Of a DNA stretch of 64,000 nt, positions 49,591-58,996 are shown piece after piece. The first letter of the stretch is position 1, and the number at the start of each line of letters is the position of its first letter. The notes beneath the pieces are model-generated. The model had not been told where the DNA came from. It saw only the letters and a program-made list of their open reading frames with translations, and did not search any database. The position numbers were made by a program, and so were the translations under genes. This DNA comes from Niveibacterium sp. 24ML (lineage in GTDB: Bacteria > Pseudomonadota > Gammaproteobacteria > Burkholderiales > Rhodocyclaceae): assembly GCF_026586805.1 (NCBI RefSeq), contig NZ_JAPFHA010000001.1, positions 62,001 to 126,000 on the forward strand, in the 5' to 3' direction.

Positions 49591-50714
49591 TCTGCGACGC
49601 GCTACTTCCGCTGCTCCGCGCCCCGGCGATGGCAGAGCGTCTGACGCTCGCGGACTGGGACAAGGTCATCCGCCAGGCGCGAAACGCCAACCTGAGCGCA
49701 CGCATCGCCTGGGACCTCGAACAACATGGCCTGCTCGATGCGGTACCGCCCGGCCCGAGGCAGCATCTGATTGCCGCACGCGCGGTCGGGCAACGTCAGC
49801 GGATCGCAACCCTGGCCGAAGTCGACCGGGTTCGGCGTGCGATCGAGCAGAGCGGCAATCGCCTGGTGCTGCTCAAGGGCGCCGCTTACCTCGCGGCAGG
49901 CCTCCCGGCGTCGCACGGGCGGGTGTTTGGCGATATCGATCTGCTGGTGCCGCATGGGCGCCTGGCCGATGCCGAATCGATGCTGATGTGCCATGGTTGG
50001 GTCAGCAGTCATCTTGACGCCTACGACCAGCGCTACTACCGGCAATGGATGCATGAACTGCCGCCGCTCCGGCACATGAATCGCGGCAGCGCACTGGACG
50101 TTCATCACAACATCTTGCCGCTTTCGGCGCGCCATCCGCCCGACGCAAACCTGCTGCTGGAAGCGGCTGTGCCGGCTGAGCACACGCCGGGCGTATGGGT
50201 CCTGGCGCCCGCCGACATGGTGCTCCACAGCGCCTGCCACCTATTCCACGAAGGCGAACTGGATAACGGCATGCGTGACCTAGTGGATCTGGACGGCCTG
50301 CTGCGGCACTTCTCAGCCCAGCCGGGATTCTGGGCGACCCTCGAACAACGCGCCGCCCTGCTTCACCTCGAACGCCCCTTGCGCTACGCGCTGCGGATGT
50401 GCGCGCTGATGCTGGAAACGCCCATCCCAGACACGACCCTGGCGTTTGGCGGTGCATGGCCATCCGACCTGCGCGAGCGCCTGCTCGAACAACTTTACTT
50501 GCGCGGCCTGCGCCCGAACGACCCGACCGCAGGCGACCGCTGGACGCCGCTCGCACTTCACATGCTTTACCTGCGTGGCCACTGGCTGCGCATGCCGCCA
50601 CACCTGCTGGTCGCACACTTGGGCCGCAAGGCCTGGCGGCAGTGGACAGGCCGCAGCGACGAAGACGACAGCGATCCGGATGCCCTGACACCCGAGCAAC
50701 AGATCCAGAAATGA
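49587..50714 (+). CDS. Nucleotidyltransferase family protein
   Basis: A 375-aa protein of the NTP_transf_5-type nucleotidyltransferase family that commonly accompanies HprK-related kinase and PqqD-like genes. The catalytic site is VFGDIDLLVPHGRL (about 115-127), preceded by LVLLKGAAYL, with a helical C-terminal half. The reaction (nucleotide transfer to protein or small molecule) is unknown. It is the last of four packed genes with overlaps; the C-terminus is polar (DEDDSDPDALTPEQQIQK). Confidence 0.82.
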   Translation: MICDALLPLLRAPAMAERLTLADWDKVIRQARNANLSARIAWDLEQHGLLDAVPPGPRQHLIAARAVGQRQRIATLAEVDRVRRAIEQSGNRLVLLKGAAYLAAGLPASHGRVFGDIDLLVPHGRLADAESMLMCHGWVSSHLDAYDQRYYRQWMHELPPLRHMNRGSALDVHHNILPLSARHPPDANLLLEAAVPAEHTPGVWVLAPADMVLHSACHLFHEGELDNGMRDLVDLDGLLRHFSAQPGFWATLEQRAALLHLERPLRYALRMCALMLETPIPDTTLAFGGAWPSDLRERLLEQLYLRGLRPNDPTAGDRWTPLALHMLYLRGHWLRMPPHLLVAHLGRKAWRQWTGRSDEDDSDPDALTPEQQIQK

Positions 50715-50738
50715 AAACGGCGACCAATCGGTCGCCGT
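50714..50738 (-). terminator. Terminator of the hemA-prfA-prmC-grxD transcript
   Basis: ACGGCGACC (50717-50725) pairs with GGTCGCCGT (50730-50738) around AATC. Read on the minus strand, it is followed by TTTT (50714-50717). It lies between convergent units just past the grxD stop. Confidence 0.75.
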
Positions 50739-50758
50739 CTCTGCATGCGGATCGCCGC

Positions 50759-51082
50759 TCAGGCAACGATGCCCGCATCCTTGAGCATTTGCTGCAGCTC
50801 ACCGGACTGGTACATCTCTTTCATGATGTCGCAGCCACCGACGAACTCACCCTTGATGTAGAGCTGAGGAATCGTCGGCCAGTTGGCGTACTCCTTGATG
50901 CCGTTCCGGATTTCGTCGTTCTCAAGCACGTTGACCGACGCGTACTGCGCAACACCCGAAAGCTTCAGGATCTGCGCTGCCGTCGACGAAAAGCCGCACT
51001 GCGGAAACTGCGGCGTGCCTTTCATGTAGAGCACCACCGGGTTCTCGGTGACTGTCTGGTGGATGATGTCTTGCACGCTCAT
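50759..51082 (-). CDS. grxD: Monothiol glutaredoxin Grx4
   Basis: Small cytosolic protein that carries [2Fe-2S] clusters with glutathione and BolA. The 107-aa product has the single-cysteine active site PQCGFSS (Cys about 29), the WPTIPQLYIKGEFVGGCDIM block and usual length. The start at 51082 (MSVQDIIHQ) is preferred to a longer frame from 51127. It is 76 nt downstream of prmC and followed by a terminator. Confidence 0.94.
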   Translation of the reverse strand: MSVQDIIHQTVTENPVVLYMKGTPQFPQCGFSSTAAQILKLSGVAQYASVNVLENDEIRNGIKEYANWPTIPQLYIKGEFVGGCDIMKEMYQSGELQQMLKDAGIVA

Positions 51083-51158
51083 GTCGGTTCCTTGGAAGAG
51101 TCGCAAATACTTGACTGTTTCAATCAAGTATACAGTCTAGAAAAAACGCCGTCGCCGG

Positions 51159-52004
51159 TCAAATCCGCATCAACGCCGCGTCGTGCAAACGACCCAGCGT
51201 GACGCGGTCGAGCCCGGCGAGATCCTGATGTGTCGCGACCTCGGCAAAACCGGCGCCCTCCATCACCGCGCGGACACCCGCGCCCTGATCGTAGCCGTGC
51301 TCGAAAAGCAGATGCCCTGAGGCCTTGAGATGGCGCGGCGCCGCAGCGGCAATCGCACGAATGTCATCAAGCCCGTCGGGGCCGGACGCCAGCGCGCCGA
51401 TCGGCTCAAAGCGGACATCGCCCCGCGCCAGATGCGGATCCGCACTTGCCACGTAGGGCGGATTCGACACGATCAGATCGAAACGCTCACCCGCCAGCGG
51501 CGCGAACCAGGACCCGTGATGCCAGCGCACCGAAGCCCCGAGCGCGGCGGCATTGCCACGCGCCACTTCCAGCGAGGCATCAGAAAGATCGACCGCATGA
51601 ACCTCGACATCGGGGCGTTCAAGCGCGAGCGAGATGGCGATCGCCCCACTGCCGGTGCCCAGATCCAGCACTCGAACCGCAGTCTCGGGAATCCGCGCCA
51701 AGGCAAGCTCAAGCAAGAGTTCTGTCTCTGGCCTGGGAATCAGGACCGCGGGCGAGACTCGAAACGGGCGCCCGAAGAATTCGCGCCGCCCAAGCAGATA
51801 TGCCACCGGCTCACCTTGCGCCCGGCGCGAAAGCCAGTCGACGAACTGACTCGCCGCGGATTCGGCCAGTCCGCGCTCTGGAAACCCGATGATGGTAGCA
51901 GCCGACACGCCGCAGGCCTCGCACAACAGCAGTCGCGCCTCGCTCTGCGGAATCTGGCCGCGCGCAAGCGCCATGGCCTCGCCCAGCGTGGCAGGCAAAC
52001 TCAT
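51159..52004 (-). CDS. prmC: Release factor glutamine methyltransferase
   Basis: Methylates the glutamine of the GGQ motif in RF1 and RF2. The 281-aa product has the N-terminal helical domain, SAM-binding [16 protein letters not shown], and the NPPY catalytic motif in [11 protein letters not shown], plus [29 protein letters not shown]. It overlaps its substrate's gene prfA by 4 nt, so enzyme and target are coupled. Confidence 0.95.
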   Translation of the reverse strand: MSLPATLGEAMALARGQIPQSEARLLLCEACGVSAATIIGFPERGLAESAASQFVDWLSRRAQGEPVAYLLGRREFFGRPFRVSPAVLIPRPETELLLELALARIPETAVRVLDLGTGSGAIAISLALERPDVEVHAVDLSDASLEVARGNAAALGASVRWHHGSWFAPLAGERFDLIVSNPPYVASADPHLARGDVRFEPIGALASGPDGLDDIRAIAAAAPRHLKASGHLLFEHGYDQGAGVRAVMEGAGFAEVATHQDLAGLDRVTLGRLHDAALMRI

Positions 52005-53083
52005 GGGGCTTCGGTCAGCGCAGCGAGCAAGTCCGCCTGGTGTTCGCGCGTCAGCGCGTCCACCAGCTCATCCAGGTCCCCCTCGGTCACTGCCTCCAGC
52101 TTGTGCAAGGTCAGGTTGATGCGGTGGTCGGTCACGCGGCCCTGCGGGTAGTTGTAGGTGCGAATGCGCTCAGACCGATCGCCACTGCCGATCAGGCTTT
52201 TGCGTTGCGCCGCCGTGTGCGATGCCTGCGCACGCACCTGGACATCCTTGATCCGCGCCGCCAGCACTGACATGGCCTGCGCCTTGTTGCGATGCTGCGA
52301 GCGATCGTCCTGGCACTCGACCACAATGCCCGTCGGCAGGTGAGTGATACGAACGGCGGAGTCGGTCTTGTTGATGTGCTGCCCGCCCGCGCCCGAGGCA
52401 CGGAAGGTGTCGATGCGCAGATCGGCCGGGTTGATCTCTACATCGCCCACCTCGTCGGCCTCCGGCAGGATCGCGACCGTGCAGGCCGAGGTATGGATGC
52501 GGCCCTGGGTTTCGGTCACCGGCACGCGCTGCACACGGTGGCCGCCGGACTCGAACTTGAGTTTCGAATAGGCCCCTTCGCCCACGATCCGGGCAATCGC
52601 TTCCTTGTAACCGCCCAGATCGGATTCGGCCGCCGAAACCAGCTCGACCCGCCAGCCCTGCCGTTCGGCATAGCGGGTGTACATCCGCAGGAGTACGCCC
52701 GCGAAAAGCGCGGCTTCTTCACCCCCTGTGCCGGCACGCACTTCAAGAAAAAGGTTGCGCGCGTCGTTCGGGTCGGTTGGCAGCAGTGCCAGCTGCAAAG
52801 CCCCGTCAAGCCGCGCAATCTCGCCACGCGCCGCGTCGATCTCTTCTTGCGCGAAGGCCTTCATTTCGGGATCGGCCAGCATGTCGTGCGCTTCGCGCAA
52901 GTCAGCTTCAGCCCGCTCATAGTCCCGCCACAAGGCCACTACCGGCGCAAGTTCCGCATGTTCGCGATTCAGACGGCGATAGCGGTCCATGTCGCGCGTG
53001 ATGTCCTCGCTGCCGAGCATCTGATCGAGCTCTTCCAGGCGGCGAACGAGTTGTTCGAGTTTTTCCCGAATACTGGGTTTCAT
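52001..53083 (-). CDS. prfA: Peptide chain release factor 1
   Basis: Recognises UAA and UAG in the ribosome and triggers peptide release. The 360-aa protein has the N-terminal coiled-coil domain, the codon-reading PAT-type tripeptide region in ... [15 protein letters not shown] (PVT variant seen), and the catalytic GGQ in [17 protein letters not shown]. Length is normal for RF1. Middle gene of hemA-prfA-prmC, as in E. coli. Confidence 0.96.
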   Translation of the reverse strand: MKPSIREKLEQLVRRLEELDQMLGSEDITRDMDRYRRLNREHAELAPVVALWRDYERAEADLREAHDMLADPEMKAFAQEEIDAARGEIARLDGALQLALLPTDPNDARNLFLEVRAGTGGEEAALFAGVLLRMYTRYAERQGWRVELVSAAESDLGGYKEAIARIVGEGAYSKLKFESGGHRVQRVPVTETQGRIHTSACTVAILPEADEVGDVEINPADLRIDTFRASGAGGQHINKTDSAVRITHLPTGIVVECQDDRSQHRNKAQAMSVLAARIKDVQVRAQASHTAAQRKSLIGSGDRSERIRTYNYPQGRVTDHRINLTLHKLEAVTEGDLDELVDALTREHQADLLAALTEAP

Positions 53084-53116
53084 GGTCTCGGCTAGCCCTG
53101 CGAGAACGCAGCGGCG

Positions 53117-54367
53117 CTATGAACGGTCTAGATTGAACAGGCGGCGGACAAGCTCGGTGGCTTCGGCCACCTGCGCCCCTTCGGCCCGGTTGAGGTACTG
53201 CGTCGGCCCATGAATCAGCTTGTTCGTCAGGCCCTGCGAGAGCGCATCGAGCACACTGGCCGGATCTTCGCCGCGCGCAAGACGAGCCAGGGCTCGCTCA
53301 AGTTCGGATTGCCGCACGGCATCGGCCTGCGAGCGCAAGGCGCGAATCGCAGGCACCGCATCGCGCGCCTCAACCCAATGCAGAAAACTGAGCACCTGGC
53401 CCGAGATGATCGCTTCGGCGTCCAGCACCGCCTGCTGCCGCGAGCCCAGGCCAGACTCCACGACATGCGCAAGATCGTCCACCGTGTAGAGAAAGACATC
53501 GTCCAGCGAGTCGACTTCGCTTTCGATATCACGCGGCACGGCCAGATCGACCATCACCATCGGGCGGTGCCGCCGCGCCTTGAGCGCCCGCTCGACCATG
53601 CCGAGGCCGATGATCGGCAAAGGGCTCGCGGTACAACTGACCACCACATCGTAACGAGCAAGTACCTCGGGCAGGCGATCAAGCGACACGGCATCGCCGC
53701 CGAAGCGCGCGGCCAGCGCCTCGGCCCGCGCGGGAGTCCGATTCGCCACCGTCAGTTGCCGCGGCGTGCAACCGGCAAAATGGGCCGCGCACAGCTCGAT
53801 CATTTCACCGGCGCCCACAAACAGCACGCGCTGCTCGGTCATCGCCTCGAAAATCCGCTCGCACAGCTTGACCGCCGCCGCCGCCATCGACACCACGTTG
53901 GCCCCGATCGCGGTCGTCGAGCGCACTTCCTTGGCGACCGAGAAGGTGCGCTGAAACAGTTTGTGCAACAAGGTTCCAAGCGTGCCCGCCGCCTCTGCCT
54001 GGCGAGCGGCCTGCTTCATCTGGCCGAGGATCTGCGGCTCACCAAGCACCATGGAGTCGAGCCCCGATGCCACGCGGAACATGTGGCGAACGGCCGCATC
54101 ACCCGGCAAGGTGAAGAGGTGAGGCGAAATGTGCTTGAGCTCAACCCGGTGGTAATCGGCCAGCCAATCGGCTACCAGCTCGGGCTGCTCGGTCGCGCAG
54201 TAGAGCTCGGTGCGATTGCAGGTGGACAGGATCGCCGCCTCGCGGACGGGCCGTTCGCGCACCAGCTGCGCCAAGGCCTCGCCCAGGCCCTCTGGCTGAA
54301 ATGCCACACGCTCGCGCAAGGAGATCGGCGCGGAATGGTGGTTGAGGCCAAGGGCGAACAGTTGCAT
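53117..54367 (-). CDS. hemA: Glutamyl-tRNA reductase
   Basis: First committed step of haem synthesis by the C5 route: reduces glutamyl-tRNA to glutamate-1-semialdehyde. The 416-aa protein has the catalytic cysteine in [14 protein letters not shown] (about residue 50), [20 protein letters not shown], the NADPH-binding [14 protein letters not shown], and the C-terminal dimerisation helix. Divergent from nothing recognisable: its upstream side holds a tRNA-Phe fragment and the island edge. A poor promoter (TTTCCA-17-TAATAA) may lie about 54394-54422. Confidence 0.96.
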   Translation of the reverse strand: MQLFALGLNHHSAPISLRERVAFQPEGLGEALAQLVRERPVREAAILSTCNRTELYCATEQPELVADWLADYHRVELKHISPHLFTLPGDAAVRHMFRVASGLDSMVLGEPQILGQMKQAARQAEAAGTLGTLLHKLFQRTFSVAKEVRSTTAIGANVVSMAAAAVKLCERIFEAMTEQRVLFVGAGEMIELCAAHFAGCTPRQLTVANRTPARAEALAARFGGDAVSLDRLPEVLARYDVVVSCTASPLPIIGLGMVERALKARRHRPMVMVDLAVPRDIESEVDSLDDVFLYTVDDLAHVVESGLGSRQQAVLDAEAIISGQVLSFLHWVEARDAVPAIRALRSQADAVRQSELERALARLARGEDPASVLDALSQGLTNKLIHGPTQYLNRAEGAQVAEATELVRRLFNLDRS

Positions 54368-54470
54368 GGATCAGACTGAAGTCGAAACCGCGTTATTACA
54401 TCATCGGCACGATACTGGAAAGCCCGCGCCCAGAGCACGCTCCGCCACGCTCGAATGCAATCAGAAAATG

Positions 54471-54496
54471 AAAACGGGCCGCACAAGGCGGCCCGT
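54471..54496 (-). terminator. tRNA-Phe terminator, now beside a truncated tRNA
   Basis: ACGGGCCGC (54474-54482) pairs with GCGGCCCGT (54488-54496); on the minus strand TTTT follows. It is 8 nt after the CCA end of the tRNA-Phe fragment, where the terminator of an intact tRNA gene would be. Confidence 0.75.
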
Positions 54497-54503
54497 CTGA
54501 ATC

Positions 54504-54550
54504 TGGTGGCCAGAGGCGGAATCGAACCACCGACACGCGGATTTTCAATC
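54504..54550 (-). pseudogene. 3' half of tRNA-Phe (GAA): island attachment site
   Basis: Read on the minus strand, this 47-nt stretch is the tRNA-Phe gene from the anticodon loop to the encoded CCA: GATTGAAAATCC (anticodon GAA), variable GTGTC, T arm GGTGG-TTCGATT-CCGCC, acceptor TCTGGCC and ACCA. No D arm or 5' acceptor strand lies upstream, so it cannot make a tRNA. At its break the sequence becomes a 9-bp inverted repeat, GCGGATTTT/AAAATCCGC (54537-54559), overlapping the anticodon stem. A 3' tRNA duplicate of this kind is the usual footprint of a tyrosine-recombinase island. It predicts an intact tRNA-Phe at the far end, beyond this window. Confidence 0.85.
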
Positions 54551-55075
54551 AAAATCCGCCTGTACAGTTGCTCCGCTCCTAAACGCAACAACTAAGCAAA
54601 TCAATCACTTAGAGCGCACCCAAACGCAGTCAAACGCAGCCGAGCGCACTCAACGCCCATCGCTATTGCCAGATGATTGCCAGAAACACGCACGAACACG
54701 TCGGCATCGTCACCGGTCTTGCGATGAATAAAGTGTAGCACGCCCGCCCGCATCCCCCCGTACAGCCAAGCCCCACGCTCGGCACCTGGACCGCTTCGCG
54801 TTTCGTCAACACTTAGGAGCTTTGCCTTCAGCGCGCTTGCCCCAACGGGTGGCGACCTTTGGTAGTCGCGTCACGACTTTTCGCAGTCGGCAAGCCACTG
54901 TCCAGGCGGGGATGGCCACCGCACGACATCCGACCGGGCGGCCGCTGAAAACTGGCAAGGGCCGGGCCCTGTCCGCCCATGCTGTCGTTCAATCGCATTT
55001 TGTCTTCGTCTGGCTCACGCCATGAGCTAGTCGATATTCACACTTCAAGGCACGGACGCTCAAAGGAGACTTGCC
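54551..55075. other. Gene-free island edge with arm-type repeats
   Basis: No convincing gene is seen here. Direct repeats near the attachment site suggest integrase arm-binding sites: CAAACGCAG at 54621-54629 and again at 54631-54639, a related AAACGCAAC at 54581, GAGCGCAC at 54612 and 54642, and ATTGCCAGA at 54665-54673 and 54676-54684. An extended -10-like TGC-TACACT on the minus strand (54732-54740) would point out of the island. A 67-aa open frame at 54822-55025 has no ribosome site or family and is not called. Confidence 0.5.
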
Positions 55076-55360
55076 ATGTTCCATGCCTCGATGACACACC
55101 ATGCCATGAAGCGTATGCAGCAACGTGGCATCCCCGAGCGTGTACTGCCGCTGCTCTTCGAATACGGCGAAGAAGCGTATGACCACCGTGGCACGGCGAC
55201 CCTGTATTTCACCAAGCGGTCCCGTCAGCGCCTTGCGAGCATCGTGCCGCGAGATGAGCTCAAGCGCTTGTCCAATGCGTTGAACGCCTATGTCGTGGTC
55301 GACCAGGACGGTGCGGTCGTCACCGTGGGGCACCGCACCCAGCGCATCAACCACGACTAG
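55076..55360 (+). CDS. DUF4258-like small protein
   Basis: A 94-aa protein fitting the DUF4258 pattern seen in many toxin-like or defence-linked small proteins: a start rich in His/Met/Arg (HHAMKRMQQRGIPERVLPLLFEYGEE), a glycine turn before YFTKRS, and a C-terminal strand YVVVDQDGAVVTVGHRTQRI. Catalytic function is not established for the family. The ribosome site AAAGGAGA precedes the ATG. No partner antitoxin frame is seen on either side; 167 nt separate it from the next gene. It is the first gene of the island. Confidence 0.65.
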   Translation: MFHASMTHHAMKRMQQRGIPERVLPLLFEYGEEAYDHRGTATLYFTKRSRQRLASIVPRDELKRLSNALNAYVVVDQDGAVVTVGHRTQRINHD

Positions 55361-55526
55361 CGCCGCCCCACCGCATTGATTTGATGCCGCACATTGGGCA
55401 CGCCGGTTGGACGGGATAATCTGCCGCGCCACTGCAGATGGCGTGAGCTGAGCGAGACAGCCAGACACCGTTGCAGCAAGCGTTTCCAGCCGTGGGACTT
55501 GCAAGACAATCATTGACGGAGAGTGC

Positions 55527-58500
55527 ATGCAAAAGCGGGATGGGGTGGTGCTGTATTCGGCATCAGATTTGGTGAATTACCTCGAATGCGAACACCTCAC
55601 TTCGCTCGACCTTATCGACCTTGAGACGCCGCTCCCACGCACTCAGGACAGTGACGAAGCCCAACTCATCCAGTCCAAAGGGTATGCGCATGAGGCGAAC
55701 TTTCTGGAGCAGCTCAAAGGGCGTTATCCCCGAGTCATTGACATTGCGATGACAGAGGGGGGCAACGCTCAAAAAGTTGAAGCCACCCTCCAAGCCATGC
55801 GCGATGGCTACGACATCATCTTCCAGGCGACCCTGAAGGATGGCTGTCTCATCGGTCACGCGGACTTTCTTCGCAAAGTGAACCAACCCTCAAAGCTCGG
55901 CGCCTGGCGCTATGAGGTGCTCGACACCAAGCTCTCGCGCACCCCAAAAGCCAAGTTCATCATCCAGCTGGCCTTCTACTCGGCCATGGTGGCCAAGGCG
56001 CAAGGCGCTGCCCCACAGCTCATGCACGTCGTTCTAGGTGACAAGCGTGAGGCGACGTACCGCTTCGCCGATTACGCCCGCTATCTGAACCTGATTACTC
56101 GGCGATTCCTGGCGCGTGTCCAGGGCGAGGCTGTCGAGACCTATCCGAACCCATGCGAGAAATGCGCCCAGTGCAAATGGAGAGGACTGTGTGAGGAGCG
56201 TCGCCTCAAGGATGACCACCTGAGCCAGGTCGCCAACATCACACGACTTCAGGTCAAGAAGCTCGAACTGGCCGGAGTGAAGACGCTTGAGGCGCTGGCC
56301 AAGCTGCCCGTCGAGAGCCGTATCCCGAAAATGCCCCCGGAAACGCTCGCCAAACTGCATCAGCAAGCCCGGCTGCAGTGGCAGGCACGGGAGACTGGCG
56401 TGCGTCATCTGGAGCTCTTGCCAGAGGCACCCGACGCGTTGCGTGGATTCGCACGACTTCCCGCGCCCGCGGAGGGAGACCTGTTCTTCGACATGGAGGG
56501 TGACCCGCTCGAAGAAGGGGGGCTGGAGTACCTCTTCGGCCTGTACTACTTCGAGCGTGGTGAGGCTCGTTTCAAGGCCTTCTGGGCGCATAGCCGCGCA
56601 GAGGAAAAAGTCGCATTCGAAGCCTTCATGGACTTCGTGACCGGTTGGCTGCGCAAGCACCCCAATGCCTTCATCTACCACTACGCAGCTTATGAGCAGA
56701 CCGCACTCAAGAAGCTGATGTCCTTGCATGGAACGCGCGAGGCGGAGGTGGACAACCTGCTGCGAACCCAGAAGCTGGTCGACCTCTACAAGGTGGTTCG
56801 GGAGGCAATTCGTGTTTCCGAGCCCAAGTACTCCATCAAGAACATCGAGCACTTCTATCTTGAGGGCCGAACAGGGGACGTCAAGAACGCTGGCGCAAGC
56901 ATCGTCTTCTACGAGCGCTGGAAGGAAACCGGCGACACCCAACTCCTCAAGGAGATTGAGGACTACAACCACGACGACGTCCGCTCGACCTATGAGTTGA
57001 GACAATGGCTTTTGTCGTTGCGCCCCGCGCATCTGGCATGGTTCGCACCTGGCACGGCCGCCAAGGCTGAGGTACCGCAAGTCGGTGAGCTCACCGCAGA
57101 AGAGAGGCGCCTCATCCCGTACCGGGAGCGTCTCGTCGACCGCCTGCCGACGGAGCGCAGCGCATGGGGCGAGGAAGAACATCTCTTCGAGCTGACCTAC
57201 CAGCTACTGGATTTCCATCGTCGGGCAGCCAAGCCTGAATGGTGGTCCATGTTTTCGCGCAAGGAACTCTCGGAAGAGGAGCTGCTCGATGATGGCGAAT
57301 GCCTGGCCGGCCTGATTCCAGATACAGCCAATCCGCCAACTCCAGAGCAGCGCTCGGTTCGGTATTCGTTCTTTTTTCCAGAGCAGGAGTCAAAACTCAA
57401 GAGCGGGGACAGCGCGTCGATTGCACAGACCTCTGACCCCGTCAGCGACCTGGAGGTCGACGAGGCACGTCGGCATGTCAGCTTCAAATTGAGTGCAAAA
57501 CGGGACCCGCTGAGCTTGCCGGTCGCGCTGGGCCCGGGCATGCCTGTATCCGCGAAGGCGCTGACCGAAGCGGTATTTCGCTTTGCCGATAGCCTTGTGA
57601 AAAATGAGCGGACCTACACGGCTATCGAGGCGGTCCTCACGCACGCGCTTCCCGCCATCAAGGGGCACGCACACGGGACGCCTATCCTCACCCACACCGG
57701 CGAGGCACTGCCGCAAATCATCCAGGCCATCTCGAATCTGGAGGGCAGCTACATCTTCGTGCAAGGCCCACCAGGGGCAGGCAAGACCTATACAGGGTCT
57801 CACGTCATCGTTTCGCTGCTCAAACACGGGTACAAGGTGGGCGTGTCATCAAACAGCCATAAGGCCATCAACAATCTGCTGCACGGGATTGAAAGAGTGG
57901 CCAAGGCCGAAGGGTTTTCGTTCCGGGGCGCCAAGAAGTCGACTAAGGAAAAGACGGAAAGCCACCTAAGGGGTGAGTTCGTTCAAGACGTGTCCAAAAA
58001 CGGCGACATCCTCGACCGTTTGGAAGGTGTGGGCGCCTACCAGCTCGTGGCGGGTACCGCGTGGCTATTTGCTGACGCCGACATGGACCAGCGGCTCGAC
58101 TACATCTTCGTGGATGAGGCCGGCCAGGTGGCTCTGGCAAACCTGGTTGCGATGGGCACATCAGCGCGCAACATTGTTCTCCTTGGCGACCAGATGCAGC
58201 TTGGACAGCCTATCCAGGGCGTCCACCCTGGCCGCTCTGGGGAGTCCTCCCTGGAGTACCTCCTGAACGGCAAGGCAACGATTCCTGCAGAGCAAGGCAT
58301 CTTCCTGGAGAAAACATGGCGGATGCACCCAGACGTCTGCCGCTTTATCTCGGACGCAGTCTATGACGGCCGTCTGGAAGCGGCGCCGCACAACGCCAAC
58401 CAGACGTTGCTCCTCAATGCGCATGCTCATCCGGCTTTGAAGCCCACGGGAATTCGATATCTTCCCGTTCAGCATGACGGCTGTTCTCAGCGCAGTGAAG

Positions 58501-58919
58501 AGGAGGCCGCACTGGTGCGCGAACTGGTGACGAATTTGCTCGACCAGCACTACAGGGACAAGAAGGGAAACATTCACCCGATGACCCTGCAGGACATCCT
58601 TGTCGTCGCTCCCTACAACATGCAGGTCAACTTGTTGAAGAAGACCTTGCCCGAAGGCGCGCGAGTAGGAACGGTCGACAAGTTCCAGGGGCAGGAGGCA
58701 GAGGTCGTCATTGTATCGATGGCCACCTCAAACGGCGACTATCTGCCGCGTTTCATCGAATTTCTTTACAGCAAGAATCGCCTGAATGTGGCCATTTCAC
58801 GCGCGAAGTGCCTTGCTGTATTCCTTGCCAATCCAGCATTGATGGCAATCCATTGCTCGACCCCCGAGGAAATGGCTTTGGTCAACACACTGTGCTGGGT
58901 GCAAGAGGCCGGCCAGTGA
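55527..58919 (+). CDS. RecB-like nuclease/RNase H-like/SF1 helicase fusion
   Basis: A 1130-aa protein of the TM0106-type RecB-like nuclease family joined to a DNA2/UPF1-like helicase. About 1-230: PD-(D/E)xK-type nuclease with YEVLDTKLSRTPK and the cysteine cluster PCEKCAQCKWRGLC (about 208-221), which may bind an Fe-S cluster or zinc. About 315-490: an RNase H-like/DEDD domain with FFDMEGDPLEEGG, YHYAAYEQTALKK and YNHDDVRSTYELRQW. About 690-1110: SF1 helicase with Walker A GPPGAGKT (about 747-754), DEAGQ (about 862), GTVDKFQGQEAEVVIVS and RLNVAISRAK. All key residues appear intact. It starts the defence-type gene run, 77 nt before the twin small genes. Confidence 0.85.
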   Translation: MQKRDGVVLYSASDLVNYLECEHLTSLDLIDLETPLPRTQDSDEAQLIQSKGYAHEANFLEQLKGRYPRVIDIAMTEGGNAQKVEATLQAMRDGYDIIFQATLKDGCLIGHADFLRKVNQPSKLGAWRYEVLDTKLSRTPKAKFIIQLAFYSAMVAKAQGAAPQLMHVVLGDKREATYRFADYARYLNLITRRFLARVQGEAVETYPNPCEKCAQCKWRGLCEERRLKDDHLSQVANITRLQVKKLELAGVKTLEALAKLPVESRIPKMPPETLAKLHQQARLQWQARETGVRHLELLPEAPDALRGFARLPAPAEGDLFFDMEGDPLEEGGLEYLFGLYYFERGEARFKAFWAHSRAEEKVAFEAFMDFVTGWLRKHPNAFIYHYAAYEQTALKKLMSLHGTREAEVDNLLRTQKLVDLYKVVREAIRVSEPKYSIKNIEHFYLEGRTGDVKNAGASIVFYERWKETGDTQLLKEIEDYNHDDVRSTYELRQWLLSLRPAHLAWFAPGTAAKAEVPQVGELTAEERRLIPYRERLVDRLPTERSAWGEEEHLFELTYQLLDFHRRAAKPEWWSMFSRKELSEEELLDDGECLAGLIPDTANPPTPEQRSVRYSFFFPEQESKLKSGDSASIAQTSDPVSDLEVDEARRHVSFKLSAKRDPLSLPVALGPGMPVSAKALTEAVFRFADSLVKNERTYTAIEAVLTHALPAIKGHAHGTPILTHTGEALPQIIQAISNLEGSYIFVQGPPGAGKTYTGSHVIVSLLKHGYKVGVSSNSHKAINNLLHGIERVAKAEGFSFRGAKKSTKEKTESHLRGEFVQDVSKNGDILDRLEGVGAYQLVAGTAWLFADADMDQRLDYIFVDEAGQVALANLVAMGTSARNIVLLGDQMQLGQPIQGVHPGRSGESSLEYLLNGKATIPAEQGIFLEKTWRMHPDVCRFISDAVYDGRLEAAPHNANQTLLLNAHAHPALKPTGIRYLPVQHDGCSQRSEEEAALVRELVTNLLDQHYRDKKGNIHPMTLQDILVVAPYNMQVNLLKKTLPEGARVGTVDKFQGQEAEVVIVSMATSNGDYLPRFIEFLYSKNRLNVAISRAKCLAVFLANPALMAIHCSTPEEMALVNTLCWVQEAGQ

Positions 58920-58996
58920 GCCAACAAGATGGGGACTGCGGCCAGGTTCGCCACGACTGCATTTCGAACTCAAGAACAACCCTCAAGGGAGATGTC

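Noticed and set aside
54822-55025. 67-codon open frame at the island edge
   Set aside because: No ribosome site and no family; arginine/serine/threonine-rich low-complexity product.
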